A stretch of 64,000 bases of DNA, taken from NCBI RefSeq assembly GCF_003363155.1, contig NZ_QRBE01000008.1, forward strand, positions 106,723 through 170,722, given 5' to 3'. Shown piece after piece: positions 30,653-40,552 of the stretch (its first letter is position 1; every line of letters starts with the position of its first letter). Source of the stretch: Dyella monticola (GTDB lineage Bacteria; Pseudomonadota; Gammaproteobacteria; Xanthomonadales; Rhodanobacteraceae). The translations under genes and the position numbers were made by a program. Under the pieces are notes generated by a model, which made no database searches, was not told the DNA's origin, and saw only the letters and a program-made list of their open reading frames with translations.

Positions 30653-31971
30653 GCAGCAACTCCACGAGTTTCGGCGAGACGGTCTTCGGTCATCGACCGG
30701 CCGTGCTGAACGTAGTATTCGAATTCATTCCAGAAGTGATGCAGGAACCCCTGCACCGGCCATGCGGCAGCTTCGCCGAACGCGCAAATGGTGTGGCCTT
30801 CGATCTGACCGGCCACGGCTTTCAGGCGATGCAGATCGTCCTGCGTGCCCTTGCCTTCGACGATGCGCGTGAGCACGCGATACATCCAGCCGGTACCTTC
30901 ACGGCACGGCGTGCACTGGCCGCAGGATTCCTTGAAGTAGAAACGCGCGATGCGATGACAAGCCTTCACCATGCAGGTGGTGTCGTCCATCACGATCACT
31001 GCCCCCGAACCCAGACCCGAACCGGCCTTTTGCAGGCTGTCGTAATCCATGGTGCATTCCATCATGGTGTCCGCGGGGAGCACCTTCATGGATGAGCCGC
31101 CAGGAATCACCGCCTTCAGCGTGTTGCCGTTGCGAACACCCCCGGCCATCTCGAGCAGATCCTTGAACGACGTGCCTAGACGAATCTCGAAGTTACCCGG
31201 CTTGTTGACGTGACCGGATACCGAGAAGATCTTCGGGCCACCGTTGTTCGGCTTGCCGAGATTGAGGAACCACTCCGCGCCATTGCGCAGGATCGCAGGC
31301 ACCGACGCATACGTTTCGGTGTTGTTGATCGTGGTGGGCTTGCCATACAGACCAAAATTGGCCGGAAATGGCGGCTTGAAGCGCGGCTGGCCCTTCTTGC
31401 CTTCCAGCGATTCCATCAGCGCCGTTTCTTCACCGCAGATGTAGGCACCGGCGCCGAGTGCGCCATAGATGTCCACATCGATACCGGTGCCCTGAATGTT
31501 CTTGCCTAGCAGACCGGCTGCGTAGGCTTCCTTCAGTGCCTCTTCGAAATGCTCGAAGGGCTCGTGATGGAATTCGCCGCGCAGGTAGTTGTACGCCGCG
31601 CTCGAACCGGTGGCGTAGCAGGCGATAGCCATTCCTTCGATCACCGAGTGAGGGTTGTAGCGCAGGATGTCGCGGTCTTTCGCTGTACCGGGCTCCGATT
31701 CATCGGAATTGCACAGAATGTACTTCTGCATGCTGCCCTTGGGCATGAAGGACCACTTCAAACCGGTAGGAAAGCCCGCGCCGCCACGGCCACGCAGGTT
31801 GCTGTTCTTGACGATCTCGACGATAGAAGCAGGATCGGGCTTCTCAGCGAGGATTTTTCTCCACGCCTTGTAACCATCCACCTGCTGGTAGTTGTCCATC
31901 GACCACGGCTTATCGAAATGCAGCGTGGTGTAGACGACCTGGTGCTCCTGGGGTGCGGGTCCGACTGCCAT
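30649..31971 (-). CDS. nuoF: NADH-quinone oxidoreductase subunit F
   Basis: 440 residues from ATG 31971 (MAVGPAP; AGGGCAGGG upstream). The NADH/FMN site is [17 protein letters not shown], the glycine-rich [19 protein letters not shown] follows, and the [4Fe-4S] N3 site is [15 protein letters not shown]. It is the electron entry subunit. It begins 11 bases after nuoE. Confidence 0.97.
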   Translation of the reverse strand: MAVGPAPQEHQVVYTTLHFDKPWSMDNYQQVDGYKAWRKILAEKPDPASIVEIVKNSNLRGRGGAGFPTGLKWSFMPKGSMQKYILCNSDESEPGTAKDRDILRYNPHSVIEGMAIACYATGSSAAYNYLRGEFHHEPFEHFEEALKEAYAAGLLGKNIQGTGIDVDIYGALGAGAYICGEETALMESLEGKKGQPRFKPPFPANFGLYGKPTTINNTETYASVPAILRNGAEWFLNLGKPNNGGPKIFSVSGHVNKPGNFEIRLGTSFKDLLEMAGGVRNGNTLKAVIPGGSSMKVLPADTMMECTMDYDSLQKAGSGLGSGAVIVMDDTTCMVKACHRIARFYFKESCGQCTPCREGTGWMYRVLTRIVEGKGTQDDLHRLKAVAGQIEGHTICAFGEAAAWPVQGFLHHFWNEFEYYVQHGRSMTEDRLAETRGVAA

Positions 31972-31981
31972 TGCCCTGCCC

Positions 31982-32509
31982 TTACTTGAGACCATCGAGG
32001 ATCTCATCGATCTTTTCGATCGTGAGGCGCTCGTGGTAGTGACCATTGACCGTCATCGCCGGTGCGTAGACGCACGCGGCAATGCATTCTTCTTCGCTCT
32101 TCAGATACACGCGGCCATCCGCCGTACTTTCGCCGAGCTTGATGCCGAGTTTCTTCTCGCAATGACGCACGAGGTCTTCAGCGCCATTGAGCCAGCAGGA
32201 GATGTTGGTGCAGATCGCAACGTTGTTGCGGCCCACGGGCGTGGTTTCCAGCATCGAGTAGAAACTGGCGACCTCGTAGGCCCACACTGCAGGCACGTCG
32301 ATGTACTTGGCGACCGCGGTGATCAGCTCATCGGTGAGATAACCGTCGTTCTGCTCTTGCGCGGCGAACAGCGCCTGGATCAGCGCGGAGCGCTTGCGAT
32401 CCGGCGGGAATTTGGTGAGCCAATGATCGATATGGTGGCGCGTGTGCTCGTTGAGCACGATGCGCGGATCGACGTTCTTGACCTGCGCGTAATTTCCGGT
32501 GGCTTTCAT
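31982..32509 (-). CDS. nuoE: NADH-quinone oxidoreductase subunit E
   Basis: 175 residues, thioredoxin-like fold with the [2Fe-2S] N1a cluster. Cysteines are in [14 protein letters not shown] and [13 protein letters not shown]. It is an off-pathway cluster partner of NuoF. It follows nuoD by 19 bases. Confidence 0.97.
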   Translation of the reverse strand: MKATGNYAQVKNVDPRIVLNEHTRHHIDHWLTKFPPDRKRSALIQALFAAQEQNDGYLTDELITAVAKYIDVPAVWAYEVASFYSMLETTPVGRNNVAICTNISCWLNGAEDLVRHCEKKLGIKLGESTADGRVYLKSEEECIAACVYAPAMTVNGHYHERLTIEKIDEILDGLK

Positions 32510-32528
32510 GTGTACTTATCCTCCGGGC

Positions 32529-33788
32529 TCAGCGGTCGACTTCGCCGAACACGAGGTCATAGGTGCCAATGACCGCTACCGCGTCGGCCAGCATGTGGCC
32601 TCGCACGAGGGCGTCCATCGACGAAAGATGCGCGAAGCCAGGCGCGCGCAGATGCACGCGGAACGGCTTGTTTGCACCGTCAGAGATCAGGTAACAACCG
32701 AATTCGCCTTTCGGCGCTTCGACCGCGGCGTAGGTTTCGCCCGCCGGCACACCGTAGCCTTCGGTGAACAGCTTGAAGTGGTGGATCAGCGCTTCCATGT
32801 CTTCCTTCATGGCTTCGCGCTTGGGCGGCGCGACCTTGAAGTTTTCCACCATCACCGGACCGGGGTTGGCGCGCAGCCAATCGGCGCACTGCTTGATGAT
32901 GCGGTTGGACTGGCGCATTTCTTCGACGCGCACCAGGTACCGGTCGTAGCAGTCGCCCTTGACACCTACCGGGATATCGAAATCCATGTCGGCATATTTT
33001 GCATATGGCTGTTTCTTGCGCAGATCCCAGGCAATGCCCGAGCCGCGCAGCATCACGCCCGTCATGCCCCACTGCTGCGCCATTTCCGGTGATACCACAC
33101 CGATGCCGACGGTACGCTGCTTCCATATGCGGTTGTCGGTAAGCAGCTCTTCGTATTCGTCGACCTTCTTGGAGAAGTCCGCGGTGAAGGCGTCGAGGAA
33201 GTCGAGCATGGAGCCTTCGCGCCAGCTATTGAGGCGCTTGAGATCCTTGCCCTTGTGCCAGGGTGATTCGCGGTACTGCGACATCTTCCCTGGCAGATCG
33301 CGATAGACCCCGCCAGGGCGATAGTACGTGGCGTGCATGCGCGCGCCGGAGACCGCTTCGTAGCAGTCCATCAGCTCTTCGCGCTCGCGGAAGGCGTACA
33401 GGAATACCGCCATCGCGCCCAGATCGAGTGCGTTCGAACCTATCCACATCAGGTGGTTCAGGATGCGGGTGATCTCATCGAACATGGTGCGGATGTACTG
33501 CGCGCGAACCGGCGCTTCGATACCCAGCAGGGTTTCGATGGCGCGCACATAAGCGTGCTCGTTGCACATCATCGACACGTAGTCGAGACGATCCATGTAA
33601 CCGATCGACTGGTTGAACGGCTTGGACTCGGCCAGCTTCTCGGTACCGCGGTGCAGCAGGCCGATGTGCGGATCGGCACGGACGACGGTTTCGCCGTCCA
33701 TTTCCAGCACCAGGCGCAGCACGCCGTGCGCAGCAGGATGCTGCGGGCCGAAGTTCATCGTGTAATTGCGAATTTCTTGGCTCGACAT
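32529..33788 (-). CDS. nuoD: NADH-quinone oxidoreductase subunit D
   Basis: 419 residues from [10 protein letters not shown] at 33788, the 49-kDa subunit. [14 protein letters not shown] near the start provides the quinone-site histidine loop; [11 protein letters not shown] and ERE-rich helices follow. It is related to the NiFe hydrogenase large subunit without the metal cysteines. The stop of nuoC is only two bases upstream of its ATG. Confidence 0.97.
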   Translation of the reverse strand: MSSQEIRNYTMNFGPQHPAAHGVLRLVLEMDGETVVRADPHIGLLHRGTEKLAESKPFNQSIGYMDRLDYVSMMCNEHAYVRAIETLLGIEAPVRAQYIRTMFDEITRILNHLMWIGSNALDLGAMAVFLYAFREREELMDCYEAVSGARMHATYYRPGGVYRDLPGKMSQYRESPWHKGKDLKRLNSWREGSMLDFLDAFTADFSKKVDEYEELLTDNRIWKQRTVGIGVVSPEMAQQWGMTGVMLRGSGIAWDLRKKQPYAKYADMDFDIPVGVKGDCYDRYLVRVEEMRQSNRIIKQCADWLRANPGPVMVENFKVAPPKREAMKEDMEALIHHFKLFTEGYGVPAGETYAAVEAPKGEFGCYLISDGANKPFRVHLRAPGFAHLSSMDALVRGHMLADAVAVIGTYDLVFGEVDR

Positions 33789-33790
33789 GC

Positions 33791-34519
33791 TCAGTTCTCC
33801 CGCCAATGGTCGGCGGCTTCTGCCTTGGCCTGAATCAGGTCGGCGTCATCGCGGATCACGCGCGGCACCAGCACGCGCGGCTCGATCGAGACGGGTTCGT
33901 AGATCACGCGCTTCTGCTCGGGGTCGTAGCGCACTTCCACGTTGCCGATGAGCGGGAAATCCTTGCGGAACGGATGCCCGACGAAACCATAGTCGGTAAG
34001 GATGCGGCGCAGATCCGGGTGGCCATCGTAGATGATGCCGTACAGATCGAACGACTCGCGCTCGAACCAGTTCACGCCCGGCCAGATACCGATAAGAGAC
34101 GGCACCACGGGGAGATCGTTGTCATCGCAGAACACGCGTACGCGTAGACGCTGGTTGAGATCGATCGACAGCAGATGGAATACCGAGGCGTAGCGCTTGG
34201 GTATGGCCACATCGCGCGGGCGATCTTGCCAGGCAAAGCGGCCAACCGCCTCGCCTTCGACGCCGCGCGAGAAACCATTGCCGGACACGTCGACAGTATC
34301 CCATTCGGTTTGACCGTAGCCGAGGTAGTCGACGCCGCACAGATCGACCAGTTCACTGAAGCGGAAACCCGCTTCGTCGCGCAACGCGGTGGCGACGACC
34401 AGCAGGTTGGACGCTTCGACGACCGCCGTCACAGCGCCGTGGGTGACCGAGAGTGTGAGGTTGTCGCCGAATCGCGCGACAAGCCGCTCGGCCAGCGAGT
34501 TGGTTTGCATTTCGCTCAT
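33791..34519 (-). CDS. nuoC: NADH-quinone oxidoreductase subunit C
   Basis: 242 residues, the 30-kDa subunit, separate from nuoD (it is not an enterobacterial-type nuoCD fusion). Conserved block [20 protein letters not shown] is near residue 155 and [10 protein letters not shown] shortly after. ATG 34519 is used; an in-frame ATG at 34510 is possible. Confidence 0.96.
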   Translation of the reverse strand: MSEMQTNSLAERLVARFGDNLTLSVTHGAVTAVVEASNLLVVATALRDEAGFRFSELVDLCGVDYLGYGQTEWDTVDVSGNGFSRGVEGEAVGRFAWQDRPRDVAIPKRYASVFHLLSIDLNQRLRVRVFCDDNDLPVVPSLIGIWPGVNWFERESFDLYGIIYDGHPDLRRILTDYGFVGHPFRKDFPLIGNVEVRYDPEQKRVIYEPVSIEPRVLVPRVIRDDADLIQAKAEAADHWREN

Positions 34520-34534
34520 GACTGAGTGCGCCTT

Positions 34535-35092
34535 TTAGGAACGCGCAATGGTGCTGGTACGACGAATTTTCTTCTGCAATTGCAGAATGCCGTGGATCAA
34601 CGCTTCGGCCGTAGGCGGGCAGCCCGGCACGTAGATATCCACCGGCACGATGCGGTCGCAGCCACGTACAACGGAATACGAGTAGTGGTAATAGCCGCCG
34701 CCGTTGGCGCAGCTACCCATGGAAATCACCCATTTCGGATCGGGCATCTGGTCGTAGACCTTGCGCAGCGCGGGCGCCATCTTGTTGACCAGTGTGCCGG
34801 CGACGATCATCACGTCGGACTGGCGCGGACTGGGACGGAACACCACGCCGTAGCGGTCCAGATCCAGGCGCGCAGCGCCGGCGTGCATCATTTCCACAGC
34901 GCAGCAGGCCAGGCCGAAGGTCATCGGCCACATGGAACCGGTGCGCGCCCAGTTCATCAGGGCATCGACGGAAGTTGTTGCGAAACCGCGTTGGATGACC
35001 GGGTTGTCGCCGGCCGGACGCAGGATATCGTCCACCAGGTTCAACGGTTGCGGGTTATGCATCACCCGATCGAGGGTGGAGATCACTCCCAT
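34535..35092 (-). CDS. nuoB: NADH-quinone oxidoreductase subunit B
   Basis: 185 residues from [10 protein letters not shown] at 35092. It holds terminal cluster N2: the tandem cysteines are in [10 protein letters not shown], with the others in MGSCANGGG and [11 protein letters not shown]. The first ten bases overlap the end of nuoA in another frame. Any longer start would be inside nuoA. It reduces quinone with NuoD. Confidence 0.97.
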   Translation of the reverse strand: MGVISTLDRVMHNPQPLNLVDDILRPAGDNPVIQRGFATTSVDALMNWARTGSMWPMTFGLACCAVEMMHAGAARLDLDRYGVVFRPSPRQSDVMIVAGTLVNKMAPALRKVYDQMPDPKWVISMGSCANGGGYYHYSYSVVRGCDRIVPVDIYVPGCPPTAEALIHGILQLQKKIRRTSTIARS

Positions 35093-35439
35093 TCCAGCGC
35101 TCCCTTCTTCCAGACGTAGGCAAAACCGACCACCAGCAACAACAGAAACAGCGCCATTTCGATCAGCGCCACGATGCCGATGTGCTGGAACACCACCGCC
35201 CACGGAAAGAGGAAGGCAATTTCCAGATCGAAAATGATGAAGAGGATGGCAAGCAGGTAGTAGCGCACGTCAAATTGCATGCGCGCATCCTCGAAGGCCT
35301 CGAAGCCGCATTCGTACGGCGAGAGTTTCTCCGACTCCGGACGGCGCGGGCCGGCCAGCAGGCCGACGATCAGGAGGACGACACCCAAGCCTGTGGCAAC
35401 GCCAAGGAAAAGGAGAACGGGCCAATATTCGGCAAGCAC
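35083..35439 (-). CDS. nuoA: NADH-quinone oxidoreductase subunit A
   Basis: 118 residues, three transmembrane helices with the acidic loop [20 protein letters not shown] characteristic of ND3/NuoA. GTG 35439 is the start, with GGAGG about eleven bases upstream. It is the first gene of the 14-gene operon; a leader of about 135 bases separates it from the predicted promoter. Confidence 0.96.
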   Translation of the reverse strand: MLAEYWPVLLFLGVATGLGVVLLIVGLLAGPRRPESEKLSPYECGFEAFEDARMQFDVRYYLLAILFIIFDLEIAFLFPWAVVFQHIGIVALIEMALFLLLLVVGFAYVWKKGALEWE

Positions 35440-35745
35440 GGTTTAACTTACCTCCGCACCACATGAGTGCATCAGCGACCGTCGGGGCAAACGGTCCGGG
35501 AGTTCGATTCAGCGGGCTGTCCCGACCTCTGAAATACAGCTGCGGGGGCTCGACGATCCACGGGGCGGGCCCGGGAATCGCGATATTGTATCAGTGCGCA
35601 TGGGTGCGACGACAAGCCTTGTGTGGCGCAGCATGGGATATTTCTTGCAATAAAATGTTGCGAACGCCGGCTGGTTCAATAACTCGACGCGAACACGCTG
35701 CCACGCCCTTCCCTGACAAAATTCCGGCAGCCACAGCTAAAACGG
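35440..35745. other. 306-base nuo leader/promoter region
   Basis: Non-coding. It contains the predicted nuo promoter (35585-35615), a GC-rich leader of about 135 bases before nuoA and about 130 bases behind pilZ. I found no tRNA, open frame with an RBS, or clear terminator here. Confidence 0.6.
35585..35615 (-). promoter_or_regulatory. Promoter candidate for the nuo operon
   Basis: Minus strand TTGTCG (35615-35610), 19 bases, then TACAAT (35590-35585) preceded by TGA, giving the extended -10 TGATACAAT also found at gyrA. The spacer is long, so the extended -10 probably dominates. Confidence 0.45.
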
Positions 35746-36099
35746 CTACATAGTCTGCGTGGCGCGTTCGGAGCCGAGCGCGCCCGCGAGCAGGGTTTCG
35801 ATGCGGCCGCGCGCCGCTTCCCCATCAGAGGAATCGTTGAATTGCACGCCGATACCGGCCGTGCGATTGCCCTGCGCACCGATCGGTGTGATCCAGACGA
35901 CCTTGCCGGCGACGGAGAGACGCTCGCTCTCGTCGATCAGGCTGATCAGCAGTACCACCTCGTCACCGAGCGAGTAGCGCTGCGCGGTCGGCGCAAAGAG
36001 GCCGCCATGTTTCAGGAACGGCATGTAGGAGTTGTACAAGGACGCCGTGTCCTTGAATTTCAGCGAGATGATGCCCTGACGGGCGGCGACCGGGTTCAT
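35746..36099 (-). CDS. pilZ: PilZ-domain protein, type IV pilus PilZ
   Basis: 117 residues, a stand-alone PilZ domain. Blocks SLKFKDTASLYNSYMPFLKHGGLF and GDEVVLLISLIDE match PilZ of the tmk-holB-pilZ neighbourhood, needed for type IV pilus assembly and twitching. The RxxxR c-di-GMP motif is not evident, as is usual in true PilZ. It normally follows holB directly; here a PIG-L deacetylase gene intervenes. Confidence 0.88.
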   Translation of the reverse strand: MNPVAARQGIISLKFKDTASLYNSYMPFLKHGGLFAPTAQRYSLGDEVVLLISLIDESERLSVAGKVVWITPIGAQGNRTAGIGVQFNDSSDGEAARGRIETLLAGALGSERATQTM

Positions 36100-36195
36100 G
36101 CTTGCTCCCCTTGTGGAAGTACATCCTAACCACGCGGCCGATGGCGTGCAAAGACGTCCTGCTCACAAAAAGCCAGCATGAATAGGCTTGAGCGG

Positions 36196-37107
36196 TCATA
36201 TTTCGCACCAGCCCCAATGATCGAAAATCCACGGCGAGGGCCAATCCAGGTGAAGCTTTGCGAAGATCGGTCCTGCGCCCGACCTGTGCAGCCGAAAGGT
36301 TCCGTCCGGGTCGCGAGAAAGCGGCGCCTGTCCCCAGGCCCAGTCCTGGACGCCTGCCGGGGTTGCCACCAGCAGACGCAGCCACTGCCGCAACAAGGCA
36401 GTTGGGCGCCAGGGCAGTCGCCCATCCCCTTCCCCACCACCGGTTTGCATATAACGCTCGGGACTGAGTCCCAGGCGGCGCATACGTCTGCCACTCAAGG
36501 CCATCTGGGTGCGGTATGCCTCCAGCGCTTCCAATTTGCGCCGGGACTGGTCGGGCGTAGCGTCGACAGCTAGCGGATATCCTTGCGTATCGGCACCGCC
36601 GTGTACGGGATATGCCAGCAGTGCAGTCGAAGGATTCGTACCAGCCAGCGCGAGACGGCACAGCACGTTGGCGGCACCATGATCAGGATGACTGTCCCGC
36701 AAAGCGGGACCGCAAACGAGGCTGGGCTGGAATGCTTCGATGACGGCGCATATCGCGGCGATCGAATCAGAGAAGTTGTCACGCAGGCGGGTCGTCACTT
36801 CCATGTCATGCCAGCCCAGCGGCTGCAGCGCTGTCGCTGGCAGGCCCAATCGCTCCAGTGCTTGCATCACCTCGGCGCGCCGCCTGGCCCCCCAGCGCGT
36901 GCGCGCTGTCAGATCGATCTGCAAACGGCGTTCCAGAAATCGCTGCGGCCAGGGATTGTTGTCGCCGTCCGTCATCAAGAGAATGCGGACATCGCCTCCC
37001 GCGGCCAGCACTTGCTGCAGCAACAACCCGCAGCCCAGCGTCTCATCGTCCGGATGGGGGGCCACCACCAGCAGACGGGTTTGCGCAGAAACCGGCCATG
37101 GCTGCAT
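36196..37107 (-). CDS. PIG-L family N-deacetylase (LmbE-like)
   Basis: About 303 residues from ATG 37107 (AGGTGA eight bases upstream; a GTG four codons earlier is less likely). Zinc-site motifs AHPDDE (VVAPHPDDETLGCG) near residue 15 and HPDHG near 140 define the family, which hydrolyses N-acetyl groups from sugars such as GlcNAc-inositol or GlcNAc-lipids. After about residue 200 the C-terminal part is not recognisable. It lies between holB and pilZ on the same strand; its substrate may be an envelope glycoconjugate. Confidence 0.8.
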   Translation of the reverse strand: MQPWPVSAQTRLLVVAPHPDDETLGCGLLLQQVLAAGGDVRILLMTDGDNNPWPQRFLERRLQIDLTARTRWGARRRAEVMQALERLGLPATALQPLGWHDMEVTTRLRDNFSDSIAAICAVIEAFQPSLVCGPALRDSHPDHGAANVLCRLALAGTNPSTALLAYPVHGGADTQGYPLAVDATPDQSRRKLEALEAYRTQMALSGRRMRRLGLSPERYMQTGGGEGDGRLPWRPTALLRQWLRLLVATPAGVQDWAWGQAPLSRDPDGTFRLHRSGAGPIFAKLHLDWPSPWIFDHWGWCEI

Positions 37108-37144
37108 AAGGATGCTCACCTGAAATGCATGATTCAGCTCATCC

Positions 37145-38080
37145 CTAGCGCCAGCGCCCTAGCAGCTCCAGCAGCAACAGGTCGCCGCGCAGCGGACCAC
37201 GCAACGCCTCGCGCGTGCGGTTGGCGGCCTCGTACCACGCCATCAAGGCTTCCCCATCGAGCGTGCTGGAGAGCGGGGCTGACTGCGCCGTAGCGCGAGC
37301 ACGCATTTCATCGGCCACCGCTTGCGCCGCAAACCACAGGCGCTGTTCGGGAGCGTCGTCCAACCAGCGTTTGCTCATCGCCATGGCATCGCCGCGGCCG
37401 GATGCAAGTGCGGTGAGGTCTTTGCGCACGTCCTGCCGTTGCGCAAGTGAACCTTCTTCAGCCCAAATGCGCGCGAGCCCAGGATTGCCACTGGCCGCCG
37501 CCAAGGCCATCTCGGCATCTTGCACACCGACCTGCTGCAACCACGCCACGGACGGTTCGTATCTGGGCAATTGAAAATCGATGCACTGGCAACGGCTGCG
37601 AATCGTGGCAGGCATACGCCACGGCGCGTCGGCCAGCAGAATCAGCATGGTTTGCGAGGCAGGTTCTTCCAAGGTTTTCAGCAACGCATTGGCGGCAGCG
37701 GTATTCATCGCGTCAGCCGGATCGATGCTGGCAATCTGCCAGCCGCCGAACTGGCTGGCGGTGGCCAGGCGCGCGGAAAGCTCGCGAATCTGATCGACCA
37801 CGATGTCCTGGCGCTGCACGCCATCTTTGCGAAGGCCATAGCTCAGCGCGACGTAATCCGGATGCGTACCCGCGTCAAACAACAAGCAACTGCGACATGC
37901 ACCGCAGGCATCGCCCTCCTGCGGATGCTGGCAGAGCAAGCCGCGTACGAAGCGCCTTAGAAACTCGCGCTTGCCCAAGCCACGTGGGCCGCACAATAAC
38001 AGCGCATGCGGCAAAGCATCTCGCTGTCGACGCGCTTGCAGCCGCGCCCAATGCTCAGCGTGCCAGGACGGAGTGCTCAT
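37145..38080 (-). CDS. holB: DNA polymerase III subunit delta'
   Basis: 311 residues. An AAA+ clamp-loader fold with degenerate P-loop (LLCGPRGLGKREFL) and a four-cysteine zinc module (CQHPQEGDACGACRSC). [19 protein letters not shown] is the conserved sensor region. It is the stator of the clamp loader with DnaX and HolA. The start overlaps tmk by four bases. dnaX is also in this window, at 56.6 kb. Confidence 0.95.
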   Translation of the reverse strand: MSTPSWHAEHWARLQARRQRDALPHALLLCGPRGLGKREFLRRFVRGLLCQHPQEGDACGACRSCLLFDAGTHPDYVALSYGLRKDGVQRQDIVVDQIRELSARLATASQFGGWQIASIDPADAMNTAAANALLKTLEEPASQTMLILLADAPWRMPATIRSRCQCIDFQLPRYEPSVAWLQQVGVQDAEMALAAASGNPGLARIWAEEGSLAQRQDVRKDLTALASGRGDAMAMSKRWLDDAPEQRLWFAAQAVADEMRARATAQSAPLSSTLDGEALMAWYEAANRTREALRGPLRGDLLLLELLGRWR

Positions 38081-38712
38081 GGGGCCACCTTAAACAAGTG
38101 TCCCGTCGCCGCGATGGCCATCGCCAGCACGGTATCGGGTGGCAGGCTGGCGTCGATCACGCGAAAGCGTTGCGGCTGTGCTTGCGCGCGTTCACGATAA
38201 GCATTGCGTACTCGCTCGAAGAACGTGTCCGCCTCCACCTCAATGCGATCGGCCGCGCCACGACCGGCGGCACGCGCACGACCGGTCGACACCGGCAGAT
38301 CGAGCAGCAACGTGAGATCCGGCGTCACGTCCGCACACACCCAGCGCTCCAGCTCGGCAATACGTTCGACCGGCTGACCGCGTCCACCGCCCTGATAGGC
38401 ATAGCTTGCATCTACGTAGCGATCGCATAGCACCCACTGACCGGCATCCAGTGCGGGAAGAATGCGTTCGCGTACCAGTTGCGCCCGCGAAGCGAACATC
38501 AGCAGCATTTCGCTTTCCGCGCTGATCGCAAGATGCGCAGGATCCAGCACGATCGAGCGTATTGCCTCGCCCAGCGGCGTACCGCCGGGCTCTCGCACCT
38601 GCACTAACGACACACCTTGCTCCAGCAAGTGCGTGTGCAAGCCGGCGAGCAAGGTGCTCTTGCCCGCGCCTTCACCGCCTTCAAGCGTGATGAAACGTCC
38701 GCGTCGACTCAT
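38077..38712 (-). CDS. tmk: Thymidylate kinase
   Basis: 211 residues. P-loop GGEGAGKSTL, the DRY-type motif CDRYVDASYAYQG and a LID segment rich in Arg (RARAAGRGAADR) identify dTMP kinase, which makes dTDP for DNA synthesis. Four-base overlaps with mltG and holB on either side show a translationally coupled operon. Confidence 0.97.
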   Translation of the reverse strand: MSRRGRFITLEGGEGAGKSTLLAGLHTHLLEQGVSLVQVREPGGTPLGEAIRSIVLDPAHLAISAESEMLLMFASRAQLVRERILPALDAGQWVLCDRYVDASYAYQGGGRGQPVERIAELERWVCADVTPDLTLLLDLPVSTGRARAAGRGAADRIEVEADTFFERVRNAYRERAQAQPQRFRVIDASLPPDTVLAMAIAATGHLFKVAP

Positions 38713-39749
38713 TTGCAGTGCTTCAGTTGATAACAGGCGACGTTGCGATTTTGTTCTTCAAGCGTGGCGGCGAACACATGTGTGCCATCGCCGCGTGCTA
38801 CGAAGTACAACGCATCGCCCGGCGCCGGGTGCAAGGCCGCCTCGATCGCAGGCTTACCGGGCATCGCAATCGGCGTGGGCGGCAAGCCTGGGCGCGTATA
38901 GGTGTTGTAAGGCGTGTCGGTGGTGAGATCGCTCTTGTGGATCGTGCCAGCATAGTTGGAGCCCATACCGTAGATCACGGTGGGATCGGTCTGCAGCAGC
39001 ATGTTCTTTTGCAGGCGCCGCACGAATACGCCGGCGACACGCGGACGGTCGTCGGCGCGACCTGTTTCCTTCTCGATGATGGAGGCGAGGATCAGTGCCT
39101 GGTAAGGCGATGCCAGCGGCAAATCGGGATCACGCTGCGCCCACAGCGTCGCCAGGGTCTTGTCCATGGCCTCGTGCGCGCGACGCAGAACATCCAGGTC
39201 GCTATCACCCTTTACGTACGCGTAGCTCTCAGGCAGAAAGCGCCCCTCCGGGTTTTCGCCGGGTGCGCCGATCTTTTGCATGATGGCTGCGTCATCCATG
39301 CCGACGGTGTCGTGCTTGAGTTTGTCGGCCTTGGCGAGCGCTTGCAGCACGTCGCGGAATGTCCATCCATCGACGATGGTGACATCGCGCTGCATGACCT
39401 TGCCCTGCGCCATGTCCGTAAGCAGCACTTGCGGCGTAATGCCCGGCGTAACGGCGTATTCGCCCGCGTGCAGACGCCCTGCCACGTGCATCTTTTCGGC
39501 GAGCAAACGCCAATAAAGTGGCGAAGAAGTGGTTAAATTTTGCGCGCGTAGCTGATGCACGATGTCCTTGAAACTGGTGCCGCGTTCAATATCAATGCTT
39601 TCACCGACAGCACTCACGCGCAGCGGCGTAATCGCGAAGCGACTGAAATCGTGCCAGAACCACGCAGCGCACCCGATGATCGCCAACGCCACGATCACCA
39701 GAACAAAACGCCATGACGCGCGCCCCCGTTGTATAACGCTATGACTCAT
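38709..39749 (-). CDS. mltG: Endolytic transglycosylase MltG (YceG-like)
   Basis: 346 residues from MSHSVIQRG at 39749, overlapping the pabC stop by four bases. One N-terminal transmembrane helix (about 15-35) anchors a periplasmic YceG domain with LysM-like part; the catalytic glutamate is in ASIIEKETGR. It cleaves nascent glycan strands and sets their length. A longer in-frame start lies inside pabC and encodes arginine-rich non-homologous residues. Confidence 0.94.
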   Translation of the reverse strand: MSHSVIQRGRASWRFVLVIVALAIIGCAAWFWHDFSRFAITPLRVSAVGESIDIERGTSFKDIVHQLRAQNLTTSSPLYWRLLAEKMHVAGRLHAGEYAVTPGITPQVLLTDMAQGKVMQRDVTIVDGWTFRDVLQALAKADKLKHDTVGMDDAAIMQKIGAPGENPEGRFLPESYAYVKGDSDLDVLRRAHEAMDKTLATLWAQRDPDLPLASPYQALILASIIEKETGRADDRPRVAGVFVRRLQKNMLLQTDPTVIYGMGSNYAGTIHKSDLTTDTPYNTYTRPGLPPTPIAMPGKPAIEAALHPAPGDALYFVARGDGTHVFAATLEEQNRNVACYQLKHCK

Positions 39750-40552
39750 GCTCGCTCCATCAACGCTTGCCAGTGCCGCTGCATGGCACGGACGGCAGGA
39801 CCCGGAGCGTACACGGTATCGCCCACGGCCTGAACAGGCAGGATGCCGCGAATACTGGAACTGAGAAAGAGCTCGGACGCGCGCCGGCACGCCTCGAGCG
39901 GCAGGTCGCGAACCTGGCAGTGTTCAAACGCATCGAGCATAGCCGCGCGTGCGACACCGGCCACCCCGCAGCGGGCCACCGATGGGGTAACCAGCACGCC
40001 ATCGACGACAGCGAAAAGATTAGCGGCCGTGGCCGAAATGACGTTGCCATGGGTATCGCACACCAGGCCCTCGGCGATAGCAGGATCGTTCCATTCGGCC
40101 CGTGCCAGCACCTGCTCCAGGCGATTGAGGTGCTTGATACCCGCCAGCAAGGGTTGGTCGGCTAGCGCGGTCCGGCACAGATGCAGGCGGACGCCGTGAA
40201 TGTACGAAGCATCGGGAACTTGCGGCATAGGAAACGCCGCCACGATGCGCGTGGTCTCGGTTACCGCCGGTAGCGCGTAACCTCGCTCTCCACAGCCCCG
40301 TGTCAGGGTGATGCGAACCACGCATTGCCTGAGTTCGCCGGTCGCCTGACAGGCCTCGCGCCAAAGCAATGCAGCATCCGGGGCGGGCATGCGCAAGCGC
40401 TCACAACCGATCGCAAGGCGCTGCATGTGACGCGTCCACAACGGCGCCTTATCGCTCTCGAAACGAATGGTCTCGAACAAGCCATCCCCGTAGCTCAGCC
40501 CGCGATCAAGCGCCAATACGCTATCGCCAGGCTGGCCGTTGACCAGCATCAT
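39746..40552 (-). CDS. pabC: Aminodeoxychorismate lyase
   Basis: 268 residues, class IV PLP-dependent fold. DRGLSYGDGLFETIR is the N-terminal signature; the Schiff-base lysine is Lys140 in AGIKHLNRLEQV. It removes pyruvate from aminodeoxychorismate to give p-aminobenzoate for folate. The ATG shares one base with the pabB stop. Branched-chain aminotransferases have the same fold, but pabB and mltG neighbours favour PabC. Confidence 0.93.
   Translation of the reverse strand: MMLVNGQPGDSVLALDRGLSYGDGLFETIRFESDKAPLWTRHMQRLAIGCERLRMPAPDAALLWREACQATGELRQCVVRITLTRGCGERGYALPAVTETTRIVAAFPMPQVPDASYIHGVRLHLCRTALADQPLLAGIKHLNRLEQVLARAEWNDPAIAEGLVCDTHGNVISATAANLFAVVDGVLVTPSVARCGVAGVARAAMLDAFEHCQVRDLPLEACRRASELFLSSSIRGILPVQAVGDTVYAPGPAVRAMQRHWQALMERA

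Noticed and set aside
35480..35530. tRNA-like T-arm (GAGTTCGATTC) upstream of nuoA
   Set aside because: The flanks do not form T or acceptor stems and no anticodon arm follows.
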